From contig NC_135175.1 in NCBI RefSeq assembly GCF_041146795.1, positions 34,052,169 through 34,116,168 of the forward strand: 64,000 nt of DNA. Reading direction: 5' to 3'. Made by a program: the position numbers and the translations under genes. The notes under the pieces are model-generated. The model was not told where the DNA came from and did not search any database. It saw only the letters and a list, made by a program, of their open reading frames with translations. Shown piece by piece: positions 21,852 through 32,410 of this stretch (its first letter is position 1; each line of letters starts with the position of its first letter). The DNA is from Maylandia zebra (Eukaryota > Chordata > Actinopteri > Cichliformes > Cichlidae).

Positions 21852-23713
21852 AAATAATCCTAAGGTATTATTTGACACTATTACTGATATTATTACTCCT
21901 GCTCCACCTGCTGCCATTATTTCTTCTAATGAAGACTGCGAAACATTTCTTTCTTTCTTTCTAGAAAAAATTAGTAATGTAAGGAAAAAATTGTCCCCAT
22001 CAGCATCTGCATTGTCAGTTCCTATGCCAGCTCGGCCTGTTGTTTCAGAATGCTTTTTACCCGTCTCACTATCAGAGCTGGAAAAAATAGTTAATGCAAC
22101 AAAAGCATCCTCCTGTTCACTCGACATTTTACCCGCATCGTTATTCAAAAATTTCTTCCACTCTATTGGTCCCTGTGTGCTCACCATAATTAACACCTCA
22201 CTGGGATCTGGTAAAGTCCCTGCTTATTTTAAAACTGCTGTTATACACCCCCTATTAAAAAAGCCTATGCTGGACCCATCTCTCACTAGCAATTACAGAC
22301 CAATCTCAAAAATACCGTTAATTGCTAAGATTTTAGAGAAGGTTGTGGCTAAGCAGCTTACAGCAGTTTTAGACAAACATGATATCTTTGACAAATTTCA
22401 GTCTGGCTTTCGTAGAGCTCATTCTACTGAAACAGCCCTTCTTAGAGTTTCCAATGACATTCTGATGCAAAACAATGCAGGAAAGTGTTCTGTTCTTTTA
22501 ATGTTGGATCTCACGTCAGCCTTTGACACCGTTGACCATTACATTTTGCTTGAAAGGCTGAAATACTGGGTTGGTGTATCTGGGTCTGCCTTAGAGTGGT
22601 TCTCCTCGTATCTCTATGAACGATACTTTTCTGTGGCGGTCTCTAAGTACAGGTCATCTTCCACGTCCCTGTCCTATGGTGTGCCACAAGGTTCTGTGCT
22701 GGGGCCCTTATTGTTTTTAATATATCTACTTCCTCTCCAGCATATTTTGAGCCCCTTTGAGGACATTTGCTACCACTGCTACGCAGACGACATCCAGCTA
22801 TATATATCTTTTAAACCTGAAGATGTTTCTAAGCTGCAGATTCTAAATGTGTGCTTAGAAACCATCAAAGGTTGGATGGCTGACAACTTCCTCCAACTTA
22901 ATGAAAAAAAGACTGAAGTCCTTGTATGTGCTCCAGACAGACATGTACCTGACATAATGAATGCTCTTGGTCCTCTTTCAACATTTGTGAAATCGTCTAT
23001 CAGGAACCTCGGGGTAACCTTTGATTCTGCTCTTACCCCGGATGTCCACGTTAAATCTCTGGTTTGGTCCTGCGTCTATCATTTAAGAAACATTTCTAAA
23101 TTGAGCCCCATAGTATCTCATACTGAACTGGAGATTGTTATTCATGCATTCATTTCATCACGATTGGACTACTGTAATTCACTGTTTACATGTCTAAACA
23201 AAAACTCCCTGGAGCGTCTGCAGATTGTCCAAAATGCTGCAGCAAGGCTTCTGACAAAAACATCGAAATACTCTCATGTAACACCGTTGCTTATACAGCT
23301 GCACTGGCTCTCCGTTGAATTCAGAGTCCATTTTAAGATTCTGGTTCTGACATTTAAGGCTCTTCAAGAACAAGCACCAGCGTACATCATTGAACTTTTA
23401 CAGCCCTATGCCCCTAGTAGGTCCCTGAGGTCTTGTGATCAGGGCCTACTTTGTTATTCAGTATACAAGACTGAAAACCAAGGGTGATAGAGCTTTTGCT
23501 ACTGTGGCTGCCAGACTGTGGAATTCTCTTCCTCAGAACTTAAGATCTGCAGACTCAGTGATTACTTTTAAAAAACAGCTAAAAACACATCTTTTTAAAA
23601 TTGCATTTTGTTAACTTTTGACTGTTTTTGTTTTATACCTTGTGAAGCACTTTGTGATCTTTTATCTATAAATGTGCTATATAAATAAAATTTTACTTAC
23701 TTACTTACTTACA
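21852..23713 (+). mobile_element. L2/CR1-type LINE, 5'-truncated, one frameshift
   Basis: A long reverse transcriptase frame (open to 23487) carries the palm motifs in order: NYRPIS; LLMLDLTSAFDTVDH (motif A); GVPQGSVLGPLLF (motif B); CYADD (motif C, catalytic Asp pair); LNEKKTEV; and HAFISSRLDYCNS. No endonuclease domain remains. After GLLCYSVYKTENQG the frame is lost. The missing C-terminus continues in another frame at about 23486-23612 (WNSLPQNLRSA then LKTHLFK). The 3' end has an AATAAA-like signal and tandem ttac units. The first 15 codons of the open frame (from 21808) belong to the flank. The paralogous empty site at 37555-37640 shows this. Confidence 0.9.
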
Positions 23714-24174
23714 CAAGTTTCCAGAAACCTCCTGATGAACTCAAATTTCAAGTGTATTTAATCACAACTGTAAGAAGAGCAAAGCACAATGCTTACAGAT
23801 TTAATATGTGTGGAGCTTAAAACTTCAACTTACACCCCACTGTGTAACTTTGTGTGGGGTGCAGCTGAATTTCAGACAGCTGTTTAGTACCACATAGTGA
23901 TTCACAAGTGTTTCTAAAGGCAGACATTTGAGTTAGCTGCTTGATTTTATACAGGTGCGAAGCAAAATCAAGTAAAATCACAAAAACAAAAATCAGATTA
24001 TGTAAACTACACTTATCTAACTAACCTACTCTGAGTTAATGCAGATTGTGTTCTTATCTTTGGTGAGGAGAGGATGGAGAAAGGATGAGCACTACTTGAC
24101 TCAAAGATGAGCTCATCATATGTTGATGATAATCACCCAACAGGAAAGCAGCTGCCATTCAGTGGAAATCAATT

Positions 24175-24214
24175 CACATGTTGGCCTATGGGGGGAGCCA
24201 TAGGCCAACATGTG
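24175..24214. other. perfect stem-loop 1
   Basis: The arms 24175-24191 (cacatgttggcctatgg) and 24198-24214 are perfect 17-bp complements around a 6-nt loop, GGGGAG. Confidence 0.9.
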
Positions 24215-24219
24215 GACAA

Positions 24220-24252
24220 ACAGTTGAAAGTTCTGCTTGAACTTTCAACTGT
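24220..24252. other. perfect stem-loop 2
   Basis: The arms 24220-24233 (acagttgaaagttc) and 24239-24252 are perfect 14-bp complements around a 5-nt loop. It begins five bases after the first stem-loop ends. Confidence 0.9.
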
Positions 24253-24489
24253 GAACCTCTTAGATCCAATCTTCTGAACTGCTCATCTCACAGAAGACAA
24301 AAGTGAAGAACCCAGAATCTCTTCTTTACCTCAATTTTATACCTGCTTACACTTTCGCTTCCATCACTGAAGATCACATCTAATCATTCACTGTCCACAC
24401 ACAACTTATCTATTTGTCTCTGTCCAACTTACAAAATTTAACACAAACTTTTAAGTAAGTTCAGTACATTTTCTTTGTGATCATTTTTA

Positions 24490-24945
24490 TTAATAGATTT
24501 GTTTATTTTTGTTTATTTTCTATATACTCAGCAGGAATGTTGAGTTGAAATCAGCAGCTGTGCACAATTCTTCAGCTCGATGTGGGCTGTCATCAACAGC
24601 AGATGACATCGTCTTTCCTTCAGTTTCATTCATAAGTCACATGATTGTTTTTTTCACTGTGAAAATAAAAATGAAAATATATGTCAATATTGCGCTTCTT
24701 TATTTTTCTGTTATTTCCTCAAACGAAATGATAAAAGTGTCTATAAAACTTTTATCATTTTTTATTCATTAAGCAAAATTGTCAAACTCCAAAAACGCAT
24801 CATGTTGGGCGATGATGGTGGTGGTTGTTGTTATTTTGTACACCTTTGTAGACTTATTACTGGAGACTCTCACAACCTCTCCACACTTGTTCATCAGACT
24901 TGATGTTTTTGAATTATCGCACAATTTTCTCCTAAAATATCAGAG
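24490..24945 (+). repeat. dispersed intergenic block (copy 1)
   Basis: Recurs at 30675-30770 joined to 32975-33270, and in part at 38140-38200 and 38930-39160. Shared phrases include 'tcagcaggaatgttgagttg', 'agatgacatcgtctttcc' and 'gtcaaactccaaaaacgcat'. Non-coding. It is part of the repeatedly duplicated unit surrounding the FIIND-CARD genes. Confidence 0.7.
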
Positions 24946-24949
24946 AAAG

Positions 24950-25142
24950 ACTGCCATGTCCCACCGGGAGGAGGCCCCGGGGCAGACCCAGGACACGCTG
25001 GAGAGATTATATCTCTCGGCTGGCCTGGGAACGCTTTGGTGTTCCCCCGGATAAGCTGGAGGAGGTGGCTGGGGAGAGGGAGGTCTGGGCTTCTCTGCTT
25101 AGGCTGCTGCCCCCGCGACCCCAGAAAATGCATGGATGGATT
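24950..25142 (+). mobile_element. Rex3 (RTE) 3' end
   Basis: Encodes the end of an RTE-type RT ORF (SRLAWERFGVPPDKLEE, EREVWASL) and ends in 'gcatggatggatt'. It is frame-damaged. Paralogue of 33275-33478. Confidence 0.7.
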
Positions 25143-26530
25143 TCATTCAGGTTTTGTGAAGGGATTATGTTCTTGTTCTATATTGGTTTTCTTCATTTCT
25201 GTATTATGTTATTTTGGCAATTTGGAGTGTCTGTTATTTGAGCGTTCATCTGATAACCAGTAGAAGGCAGCAGGTGGGAGAAGTTCATAGTTTTATTTAG
25301 GAGTTGAAGCTGAATCAAAACTGCTTTCAGGATCTTAATGGGACACTTTGAAGTCTTCTTGGCAAAGTTGAGATCACATCTAACGAGGCAGAGAAATCAT
25401 TTCAGAGATGACCTGGAGCAGCGTTTAGCTGTGTGTCTGATATAAATTGTGTTATTTAACTGTTTCTTCTCATTGTAAGTTCAGTGTTGATGCACATTTT
25501 GATTCACTTGTGCAGTGATCTGATTGATGAGATCTGTTAAGCTGGGAAAATTGAGCTTGGTTGGTGTTGGTGGCAGGCAGTTGGTGTGAACAGCTGCATG
25601 AAGAACAGACAAATAATTTTGTAAAGTTTGGAAGTAAATTTATATGTCATTTAATACACAACGGAGTGTTTATGAGGATTACAGAGCTAGTTATGTAACC
25701 ATTTTATTTTTACATTTGATGGTTACATGTTTTGATATTTACATATTTACATATTCGAATGTTTACACATGCACTTTCAAAGCAGTAATAAGTACGTACT
25801 GAATGCTGCAGTTACCTGAGTCTAGGATTTCCTGGCTTCTGATTGGCTAGCGAAGTCTCATGGGGGCTGCACACAGGAAGTGTTGTTTTTGTTGTGTGGA
25901 GATTAAAGGTGCTGCTAAGAAAGTTATCCATCTTCATCTTGCTGTTTCTAATAGTTCAGAGAGATTCAGAGCCACATAACGAACCGTCATGTTGCATTTT
26001 TAACACCTGAAATGTTCATATTGGTCGAGCGTGTGAAGGCCTTCAGTGTCATTGTGAGGAAACTCAAAACAAACTTCATTACATGCACAAGTAATTTATT
26101 TTCATTCTTTCTTTTTAATTACAGGGCGATCGATTCAGATAGACAATACATAGCATTTAGTAGTCAAAAAAAGTTGGATTCAAGTCAAATTTACGGTGAA
26201 TACTGAATCATAAAGTGAACAAATCTTTAGCAAATATAGAATATTTTAAGACTTGACAACAATAAGCAATCACATCAGATCATTTTGGCCCAACAAGATC
26301 AAATTCCTGCCATTTGTTTTAGCCTCATTAAAAAAAAATCCACAAATACACAACAGAGATGGATAAAATATATACAGATACATCTGGAAATTACTGCACA
26401 ATAACAATTTTAGTTTATTTTTTTAGCTAAAACACATTAAAGTTGCAAATATGTGTTTAATATGAGGTTAAAGTGCAGACATTTACTTTTAATTTTGGGA
26501 GTTAAAAAAAACTAAAATAATGGATTAACT
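25143..26530. other. intergenic
   Basis: No gene recognised. The stretch is AT-rich, with no open frame of credible length and no clear repeat boundaries. Confidence 0.4.
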
Positions 26531-26870
26531 GTTGGAAACTTTTTTATACAATCTTGTATTTCACATTAACAATTCTGTTAAAAGCTGTTTCAAATTATGA
26601 AGATAAAATGTGGTTTGTGTTTGCACTTTTTTTACTCACTACATCCAGTCAAAGGAAATCTCAGTTTAAACTAAAGATATTATTATTATATGTTAATTGT
26701 TGTAACCAGCCATGTAACATTAATATTAATAGCCAGTTTCAGTCTAGAGGAAAAGGCTGGATTCAACTTTGCTTAAAGATCAAAAAGAGCTGGAGCAGTC
26801 CTATTTCGATCAAACTAAGATGTTGAGGTTTGTAACTGAAGCCTGAAGACAAATTCAGCAAAATTTACCA
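26531..26870 (-). other. 3' flank of gene C
   Basis: Contains a block (26545-26700) that recurs at about 36335-36495. A plus-strand 'aaaaggctggattcaacttt' to 'agctggagcagtcctatttc' segment is shared with 40790-40860 downstream of gene D. This marks a homologous 3' untranslated region in C and D. Confidence 0.55.
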
Positions 26871-26876
26871 GATGCC

Positions 26877-27998
26877 TCAAATCAGCCCAACGTACTCACA
26901 GAAGAAGGAGTCAAGTTCCCACAGAGACTCAATCATCTGTGAAGTAGCACGTTCACCTTTGTTCCTCACAGTGTCGATAACAAAACGAGCTCGGTCACTT
27001 CTGTTTGGCATTACGATTGCTTCCTCCCTCTCAGCATCAGTTATCACTTTTTTCTCCAGCAGTTTGTCCATCAGACTGCTGAGAACAGGTCCTGATATCC
27101 CTTTAATAATGGAGCTCCGTACATTTAACAGCTTCTCATTTGGAGGGAGACTCAATGTTCTCACTCTGTTGGGCAAAAGACAAACCTCACTTTTCCAGAC
27201 ACAGCTGAAGCTGCTCTTGTGTGTCAGACTCAGGTTAACATCTGTAATGACTCTGTTGAAAATCACCTGGAATGATGGAACTGAGCTGTTAAGATACTCT
27301 CCATGAAACTCTGCTTCATTTGGTTGAACTACAATCAGGTCATCATCAGGAGCAGTGGACAGAGTGTAAACCTGCTTTGGAGATAGACTACATCTCGAAG
27401 GTATGTCTATGTACATCTCTTCACCATTTAATTCCCTCCTGGTGTGCTTAACATGACGAATCACTACATTCCTCGGCACCAACAGCACACTGAGGACAGA
27501 CCTGGGATGAGGATTAACTGGGGGTTTGTAGAAGAGCAGAACCAACGCTTGGACTGGGTCAGGAGGAGAGTCTTCACCCTTCACATTACCAAAACGAGAA
27601 AACCCTGTGATGTTTATAAAAGCATGACTTTCTGTTATCTTGTGAGGGGTAATAAACTCGATGCCCTCATCATTCACATGAGCGACCTGCAAGAACTGAC
27701 CTCCACCTGTGGAGATGAGCTCACAGTGTGGGAGATGAAGCTGACACACAGACTGCTGCTGACATTTGATGTCAAACAGGGGTCCTGCAGGCTTCTTGTG
27801 GTGTTGGGCCAGCAGCCTCCTGTTCCAAGGGACAGTCCTGTAAACCACGTCTCCTTCTGCCTTCATTAAAAACACCAGGCCAGTCACTCTGCACTGGTAC
27901 AGGCCTGCACTGGAGCACTGGAACAGGTAGGTTTCATCATCAACCTCATCAGCAGCGATGATAGGTGTAAACTCTTCAAAGCAGCTTATTGGCTCCAT
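26877..27998 (-). CDS. FIIND-CARD protein C, minimal form (about 373 aa)
   Basis: The FIIND starts almost at the chosen Met. Residues about 11-133 are ZU5, the expected cleavage is F133/S134 (ITGFSRFG) with His107 27 residues before it, the UPA half is about 134-287, and the CARD about 288-373 (SLMDKLLEKKVITDAERE). The exon continues upstream to an acceptor at 28109-28110 ('tttctctgcag'), giving another 110 nt of open frame without an in-frame Met. Hence the start at 27998. If a further upstream exon splices in, the protein would be longer. The conserved 5' exon at 28700-28665 joins in the same open frame but supplies no in-frame ATG. The first ATGs of the mRNA open two very short upstream frames. 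The ZU5 segment is nearly identical to that of D and E. Expected role: a cytosolic CARD signalling protein released by FIIND cleavage (family inference). Confidence 0.75.
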   Translation of the reverse strand: MEPISCFEEFTPIIAADEVDDETYLFQCSSAGLYQCRVTGLVFLMKAEGDVVYRTVPWNRRLLAQHHKKPAGPLFDIKCQQQSVCQLHLPHCELISTGGGQFLQVAHVNDEGIEFITPHKITESHAFINITGFSRFGNVKGEDSPPDPVQALVLLFYKPPVNPHPRSVLSVLLVPRNVVIRHVKHTRRELNGEEMYIDIPSRCSLSPKQVYTLSTAPDDDLIVVQPNEAEFHGEYLNSSVPSFQVIFNRVITDVNLSLTHKSSFSCVWKSEVCLLPNRVRTLSLPPNEKLLNVRSSIIKGISGPVLSSLMDKLLEKKVITDAEREEAIVMPNRSDRARFVIDTVRNKGERATSQMIESLWELDSFFCEYVGLI

Positions 27999-28108
27999 GT
28001 CACGTGAACTTGCTGCTTGTGTTAAATCTTTCTTTAATGTTGTTCTCAGTGACGGCAAGTCCTTAGAGCGATTCACAGAGTTGGATATTTCACTCGGCTC
28101 ATGGAAAT

Positions 28109-28664
28109 CTGCAGAGAAATAAAATAGAGGATTCAATGGCAGTGGGACAGTTTGTAGATGGGAAGCAAAATCAGCCGTCTGGAACAATTCCCTCAGAAAT
28201 CTGCTTTTGGGTCCAGATTTTCCTCATCATCACACAAAGTAATCTCTACACTCTCTTACTTAGACTTGGATCCTCCCGTGCCGATTGGCACATCGGGTGA
28301 CAAGGGAACGCCATCGAACTCGGTCCGTCGCAGCACTCTCTACCACACAGCAATTTAACAAAATATATGATTAACAACAACAACAACAACAACAATAATA
28401 ACAATAATATTAATAATAATAATAATAATAACAATGACAATAACAACAACAACAATAATAAACAGAAGAGTTAAACGGTTTCAGTGAAAGAACTCTGTTA
28501 AGTTCAATTAAGAGTTAAGAAGTTCATTTCTGGTCTCTGCTGGATATTCTTATTGGAAACAGGAAACTTGTATTGTTTTTATGTGTTTTGTTCATTTATT
28601 TATTTTTGCCTAAACCTACATGCAGGACAGACAAAAAACCAAGAAAAACAAAGATCTGACTTAC
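28109..28664 (-). other. intron of gene C
   Basis: Donor GTAAGT at 28664 and acceptor CAG at 28109-28111 on the minus strand. It contains a CAA/TAA microsatellite (28372-28462). Confidence 0.65.
28372..28462. repeat. (CAA/TAA)n microsatellite
   Basis: About 30 interrupted trinucleotide units in the intron of gene C. Confidence 0.9.
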
Positions 28665-28733
28665 CCAGTGAGTTGTCTATTGGGTTCTCATAACCCAAAT
28701 CTTTCAAACAGATCGTCAGATGTCTTTTTATAT
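28665..28733 (-). promoter_or_regulatory. TATA promoter and 5' exon of gene C
   Basis: The minus strand has catATATAAAAg (TATA box at 28726-28733). About 30 bp downstream an exon begins that ends 'aactcactgg' at 28665, directly before the donor GTAAGT. The same arrangement is upstream of gene D (42829-42893): the 'aaaagaca' box, an 'aaagatt' core and the '..actgg/gta' donor. Conservation in two paralogues supports a real core promoter. No coding start in frame with the FIIND lies in this exon. Confidence 0.65.
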
Positions 28734-29040
28734 GATGGATGGGTTGGCTGGATCATGTGAGTCCTTTCTCCTTCCCACCTGAATGTCGTGTCATTTGAGA
28801 GTTTTTCAGTTTGCTCTAGCAAAACAACTTCCCACAAGTGCCCACAAGATCCGCTGTAAAATCAGAATTTCAGCTGGCTGTGTTTGACCACTGACCAATG
28901 GTTTGAAGCAGCCCTCAGCGCTCATGTAACAGCTTTTTATATACTGTAGAATATAGAAGTCTAAATCTACAGCAAACTCATCAGCAGCAGCAAGTAATCT
29001 GATCACAGTCTGCACAGAAAATCTGCTGGAGATCACAGTA

Positions 29041-29230
29041 CAAAATGTACACCATGTAGTCTAAAGTGAGTGATTTCTCCAGGCAGACTAGAACCGAGGG
29101 TCCCTGTACGAGTCCGAGGTTGTAAATGACCTTAAATAATGTTGCTGGACCGAGGAAGCCAGTGATGTTACATTATTTCTAAAGGCTATTGAAAAATCAC
29201 AACATCACTTCTCAAAGAGCTGTTTACCAT
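29041..29230 (-). repeat. upstream block of gene C (unit marker)
   Basis: This 190-bp upstream block is repeated at 32560-32760, 38515-38700 and 43190-43340. Shared phrases include 'tttaaagtgagtgatt', 'cacgagtc' and 'ggcagcaatgttacat'. Genes C and D each have one in the same relative place. The copies at 32.6 and 38.6 kb have no gene attached. Confidence 0.65.
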
Positions 29231-30480
29231 TCAGTCATTTAAGTGTTTGATAATTAAGGAGTTTAATTTAAGTGATGTAATATTTTGTGCAAATAGAGAC
29301 ATGATGCAGCTCTCTGTGTATGTAAATGTTTCTGAAAACCTTTTTATTGCTTAAATTAGAATTTAAGCGTATTAAGTGAAAAACCAGAGTTTTTTTTAAA
29401 CTCAGTTGTTATTATAATTTACAACATTGCAACTTGTACTTGTCAATGTTCGCAAGTAGGACAGTTACAGGAATAGCAATGCAGAAGTACAGATTAAAAT
29501 AAAAACTGCAATAGGGGAACACAAAACAATACTAGGAAGCCAAACAAAACAAAACACAAACAAACAAACAAACAAGAAGAAGGAAAAAAACCCCAAAACT
29601 TAATGTAATACTAAATAACATGTGACAATCTTAATAGCCATAAATAAACAAAAAGAAACAGACCTATGCTAAATTATTGAAACAGTAAAGCATGTATGGG
29701 TCGCCAACGCTCAGTAAACAATTCTCTCTGAATCCGCAGAGCAGATGTTATTTCCTCCATCTGGTAAATCTTTCTTACTTTATCAAGCCACATATTATAT
29801 AAAGGTGGGTCAAGATTCAGCCATTTAATGGTGATACACTTTAGTGCTGCTGTAAACAAGATTCTTAAGAGATACTTTTTATCATTTCCCGCAAAACCAT
29901 TTGGTAATACTCCTAAAATGGCTCACTGTTGGTCCTTTATTAATGGTTGTTAGAAAACTGTATTGAGAGCTTTATATATGTCATTCCAAAATTATTTTTA
30001 TTATTTTTTACAAACCTTACAGAGAAAAGCTGAAGTCATAACTTGGACAGGAGCAGCTGGGAGATCAAGTCAAATTAAAGCTTTTTTCAAAGCATAATTA
30101 TGGAGAATTTAAAAATATTTGCGGAGAGCTGGAATCACAAGTAGAGTCCAAATGTTTTTAAAATTAATTCTCGAATGTACAGTTCAAGCTTTTACTTTTA
30201 AATGCATTTATATTGTTCTTCTCTTTGTTTAAAATCCAGATTTAAACAATCACTTGACACAGTTCGTGGTTGTTTGTGACATAAACAGTTCATTTCTTGA
30301 CTTCAAACCACATCCTCTTTTTTTTAAAGTGATGGCATTTACCCGTTTTGCTGGTGAACAAACCACACGTCTATACATTGTCACGCAGATGTACAGACTG
30401 TGACGTGCATAACCTTAAGTCACGTGACGATGCCTCGTGCTTTTCGCGGACACGAGTGGAAATTTCATTTCGAAAGAAAT
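29231..30480. other. intergenic
   Basis: No gene recognised. About 29930-30400 is a diverged copy of 39260-39700 ('taaagcataattatggag', 'catacattgt'), another dispersed block of the array. Confidence 0.45.
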
Positions 30481-30593
30481 TTGCATGAACGTCAGAGTTA
30501 GCTGCTTGATTTTATACAGGTGTGACTGAAAACACAATTTCAATGTGGCAGAGAAGACATGCACGATGGTTTCCCCGACCTCCCAAAAAAATC

Positions 30594-30664
30594 AGGTTCC
30601 ACCAAGATTTGAACTCAGATCGCTAGATTCAGAATCCTGAGAGCTAACCATTACGCCATGGATG
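30594..30664 (-). tRNA. tRNA-Gln(CTG)-like pseudogene
   Basis: The minus strand matches the vertebrate tRNA-Gln pattern: 'tggcgtaatggttagc' D arm, anticodon loop ttCTGaa, T arm 'gagttcaaatcttgg' and 3' 'tggaacct'. The 5' acceptor strand is changed so that it no longer pairs with the 3' strand. It is therefore probably dead. A more decayed copy lies at about 37910-37955. Confidence 0.6.
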
Positions 30665-30776
30665 ATTTTTAATAACAGGTTTGTTTATTTTTGTTTATTT
30701 TCTACATACTCAGCAGGAATGTTGAGTTGAAATCAGCAGCTGTGCATGATTCTTCAGCTCGATGTGGGCTAATTGT

Positions 30777-30859
30777 GTCAAGATGGCCGAGCGGTCTAAG
30801 GAGCTGCTTTCAGGTCGCAGTCTCTCCTGGAGGCGTGGGTTTATATCTCACTCCTGACA
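30777..30859 (+). tRNA. tRNA-Leu(CAG)-like pseudogene
   Basis: An 83-nt sequence with GTCAAGATGGCCGAGCGGTC, anticodon arm 'tttCAGgtcgcag', a long variable arm and 3' 'cctgaca'. The T loop has become 'gggtttatatctcac' in place of the usual ggTTCGAatcc pattern. It lies 113 bp from the opposed tRNA-Gln relic. Confidence 0.6.
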
Positions 30860-31101
30860 TTGAGTCTTTACCTTTGCTGTCAAATTCCTGGCCAGGGGCC
30901 CGTTCTTCGTACGTCGCTTACTACATCCAAGATCAAATCATCGCGCTAACCGTGAGCTCGCTAATCCGGTTCCCCGAACACGCCTGCTGTTGACGATTAG
31001 TACAGCTGGACGCAGTAATGTGACATCACTGGGTGTCGTAAAAGGGGCTACGCATCGATAGTAGAAACATTGATCGGCAACCCGCTGATTGGTCGGCGAA
31101 A

Positions 31102-31755
31102 ATGTCGAAGGGGCGCGCTCGGTATTTTCCGGCAGCAGAGCAAGAACTCATGAGTGAGGGATTTCAGGAGTTTCAGAGTTTAATTAAAACGCAAGAGAAC
31201 ACTGCAAAGGCTGCAAAAGCAAGGAGAGAGGGCTGGCAGAAAGTTGCTGACAAATCAAACTCGTAGGTAATTTAATAATAATACTAATAATAATGGATTG
31301 GGTTCATATAGCGCTTTCCAAGGCACCCAAAGCGCTTTACGATACCACTATTCATTCACTCCCACATTCACACACTGGTGGAGGCAGCTACGGTTGTAGC
31401 CAGGCTGCCATATCGCGCCATCGGCCCCTCTGGCCAACACCAGTAGGCGGTAGGGTAGATCTATCATATGACACTATATTGTCCAATATCATATGGCATT
31501 ATATTATATTATAATATGTTATATTATATCCCCTTTCACATTAGAGCCACAACAGGACCCACAAGAACATGGGAACAAGTAAAAGTGGAATACAGGAGTA
31601 TTCTACAGAATGGTAATATTTATCTCTTAGATTGCTTTTCGTCTCTTGGCAAGGTAATACTGGCCTGTAATACTCTGTAATACTCAGCAACCAAGAAAAG
31701 GGCAGAGGAAAAAAAGACAGGTGGTGGTCCTGCACCCCCTCGTCAACAAGTTGGT
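31102..31755 (+). pseudogene. Harbinger Myb/SANT-like gene remnant (three exons)
   Basis: Exon 1 (31102-31262) reads MSKGRARYFPAAEQELMSEG, then TAKAAKARREGWQKVADK. This is the start of the Myb-like DNA-binding accessory protein of Harbinger elements. Exon 2 follows an acceptor 'cacattag' at about 31545 and reads GPTRTWEQVKVEYRSILQN. Exon 3 at about 31688-31755 reads TKKRAEEKKTGGGPAPP. The intron between exons 1 and 2 carries a SINE. The gene is not intact beyond exon 3. Confidence 0.65.
31292..31452 (-). mobile_element. SINE fragment inside Harbinger relic
   Basis: Contains 'tatagcgctttcc', 'cattcacacactggtg' and 'ggccaacaccagtaggcgg' in the same order as the SINE at 60-377. The tRNA-like head is lost. 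Confidence 0.6.
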
Positions 31756-31935
31756 TAAGTAAATAATATCCTCACGGGAAAATCGATATCTCTCTATGAG
31801 CACACTGTCGCGCTGAGCTAAAGGATCCTGTCTGTCCCGTAATATACGCTGAATTCTGAGGACTCTCCTTATCAATCTTGCACCTTCCGCAATGGGTGGC
31901 TCGCGTATACGGACAGGACATGGCTGCGACAGGCT
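31756..31935 (-). pseudogene. Harbinger transposase N-terminus remnant
   Basis: The minus strand reads CPVRIREPPIAEGARLIRRV, then IQRILRDRQDPL and ERYRFSREDIIYLTNLL. This is the N-terminus of HARBI1-like transposases. The catalytic DDE domain is missing, so the element could only move with a helper. Confidence 0.7.
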
Positions 31936-32410
31936 TCCCAAATCCACCTTCGCTTTTATAGCCGTGGTCTCTCATCTTGATTACACGAAGTAATTTACAA
32001 TTACTACTCTGAAATATGAATTACATCTGTAATAATCACATACATGTAATAGAATGTTAATAGTTCATTTCCCTTTTTTAGGAAATGACCTGTATGTATC
32101 TGTGTGACATCAATAAAAGGATCAAGTGCTGCATTATCTTTAGTTACATTGATGTTATTTATTTATGGTTAAACAGTGGAAAAATATCGCTGTTGCTTTC
32201 GTATAAATGAAGCGGACATACCTGCGTGGCCGCGATCTAATCCTGTTTACATAAAGTAAACCTGCTCCCCAGCAGGTTTACGCTTACGGCTCTGTTGCTA
32301 TGACAGCAAGTCCCGGATGAGCTTCGGGGAACCGACTGATCCAGGATCACGCGAAATCGTCAACAATCTAATCCGGCTAACTTACTTAGCGAGGTACGAA
32401 GAACGGGCCC

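Larger units (their letters stand above)
30896..32410. mobile_element. Harbinger relic, internally deleted
   Basis: A 1515-bp element whose ends are inverted ('gggcccgttcttcgtac' and its complement 'gtacgaagaacgggccc'). It is flanked by CAG (30893-30895) and CTG (32411-32413), the variable-centre 3-bp site expected of PIF/Harbinger. The related site at 38320-38345 (ggcCTGgaataag) is empty. Inside are exons of a Myb-like gene (plus strand), the start of a transposase (minus strand) and a SINE. Confidence 0.8.

Noticed and set aside
24509-24772. 87-codon frame, repeated in part at 30691
   Set aside because: Lies in a dispersed non-coding block. The copies do not keep the frame.
28246-28455. 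Leucine-rich minus-strand frame resembling a signal or membrane segment
   Set aside because: Translation of the CAA/TAA microsatellite in the intron of gene C.
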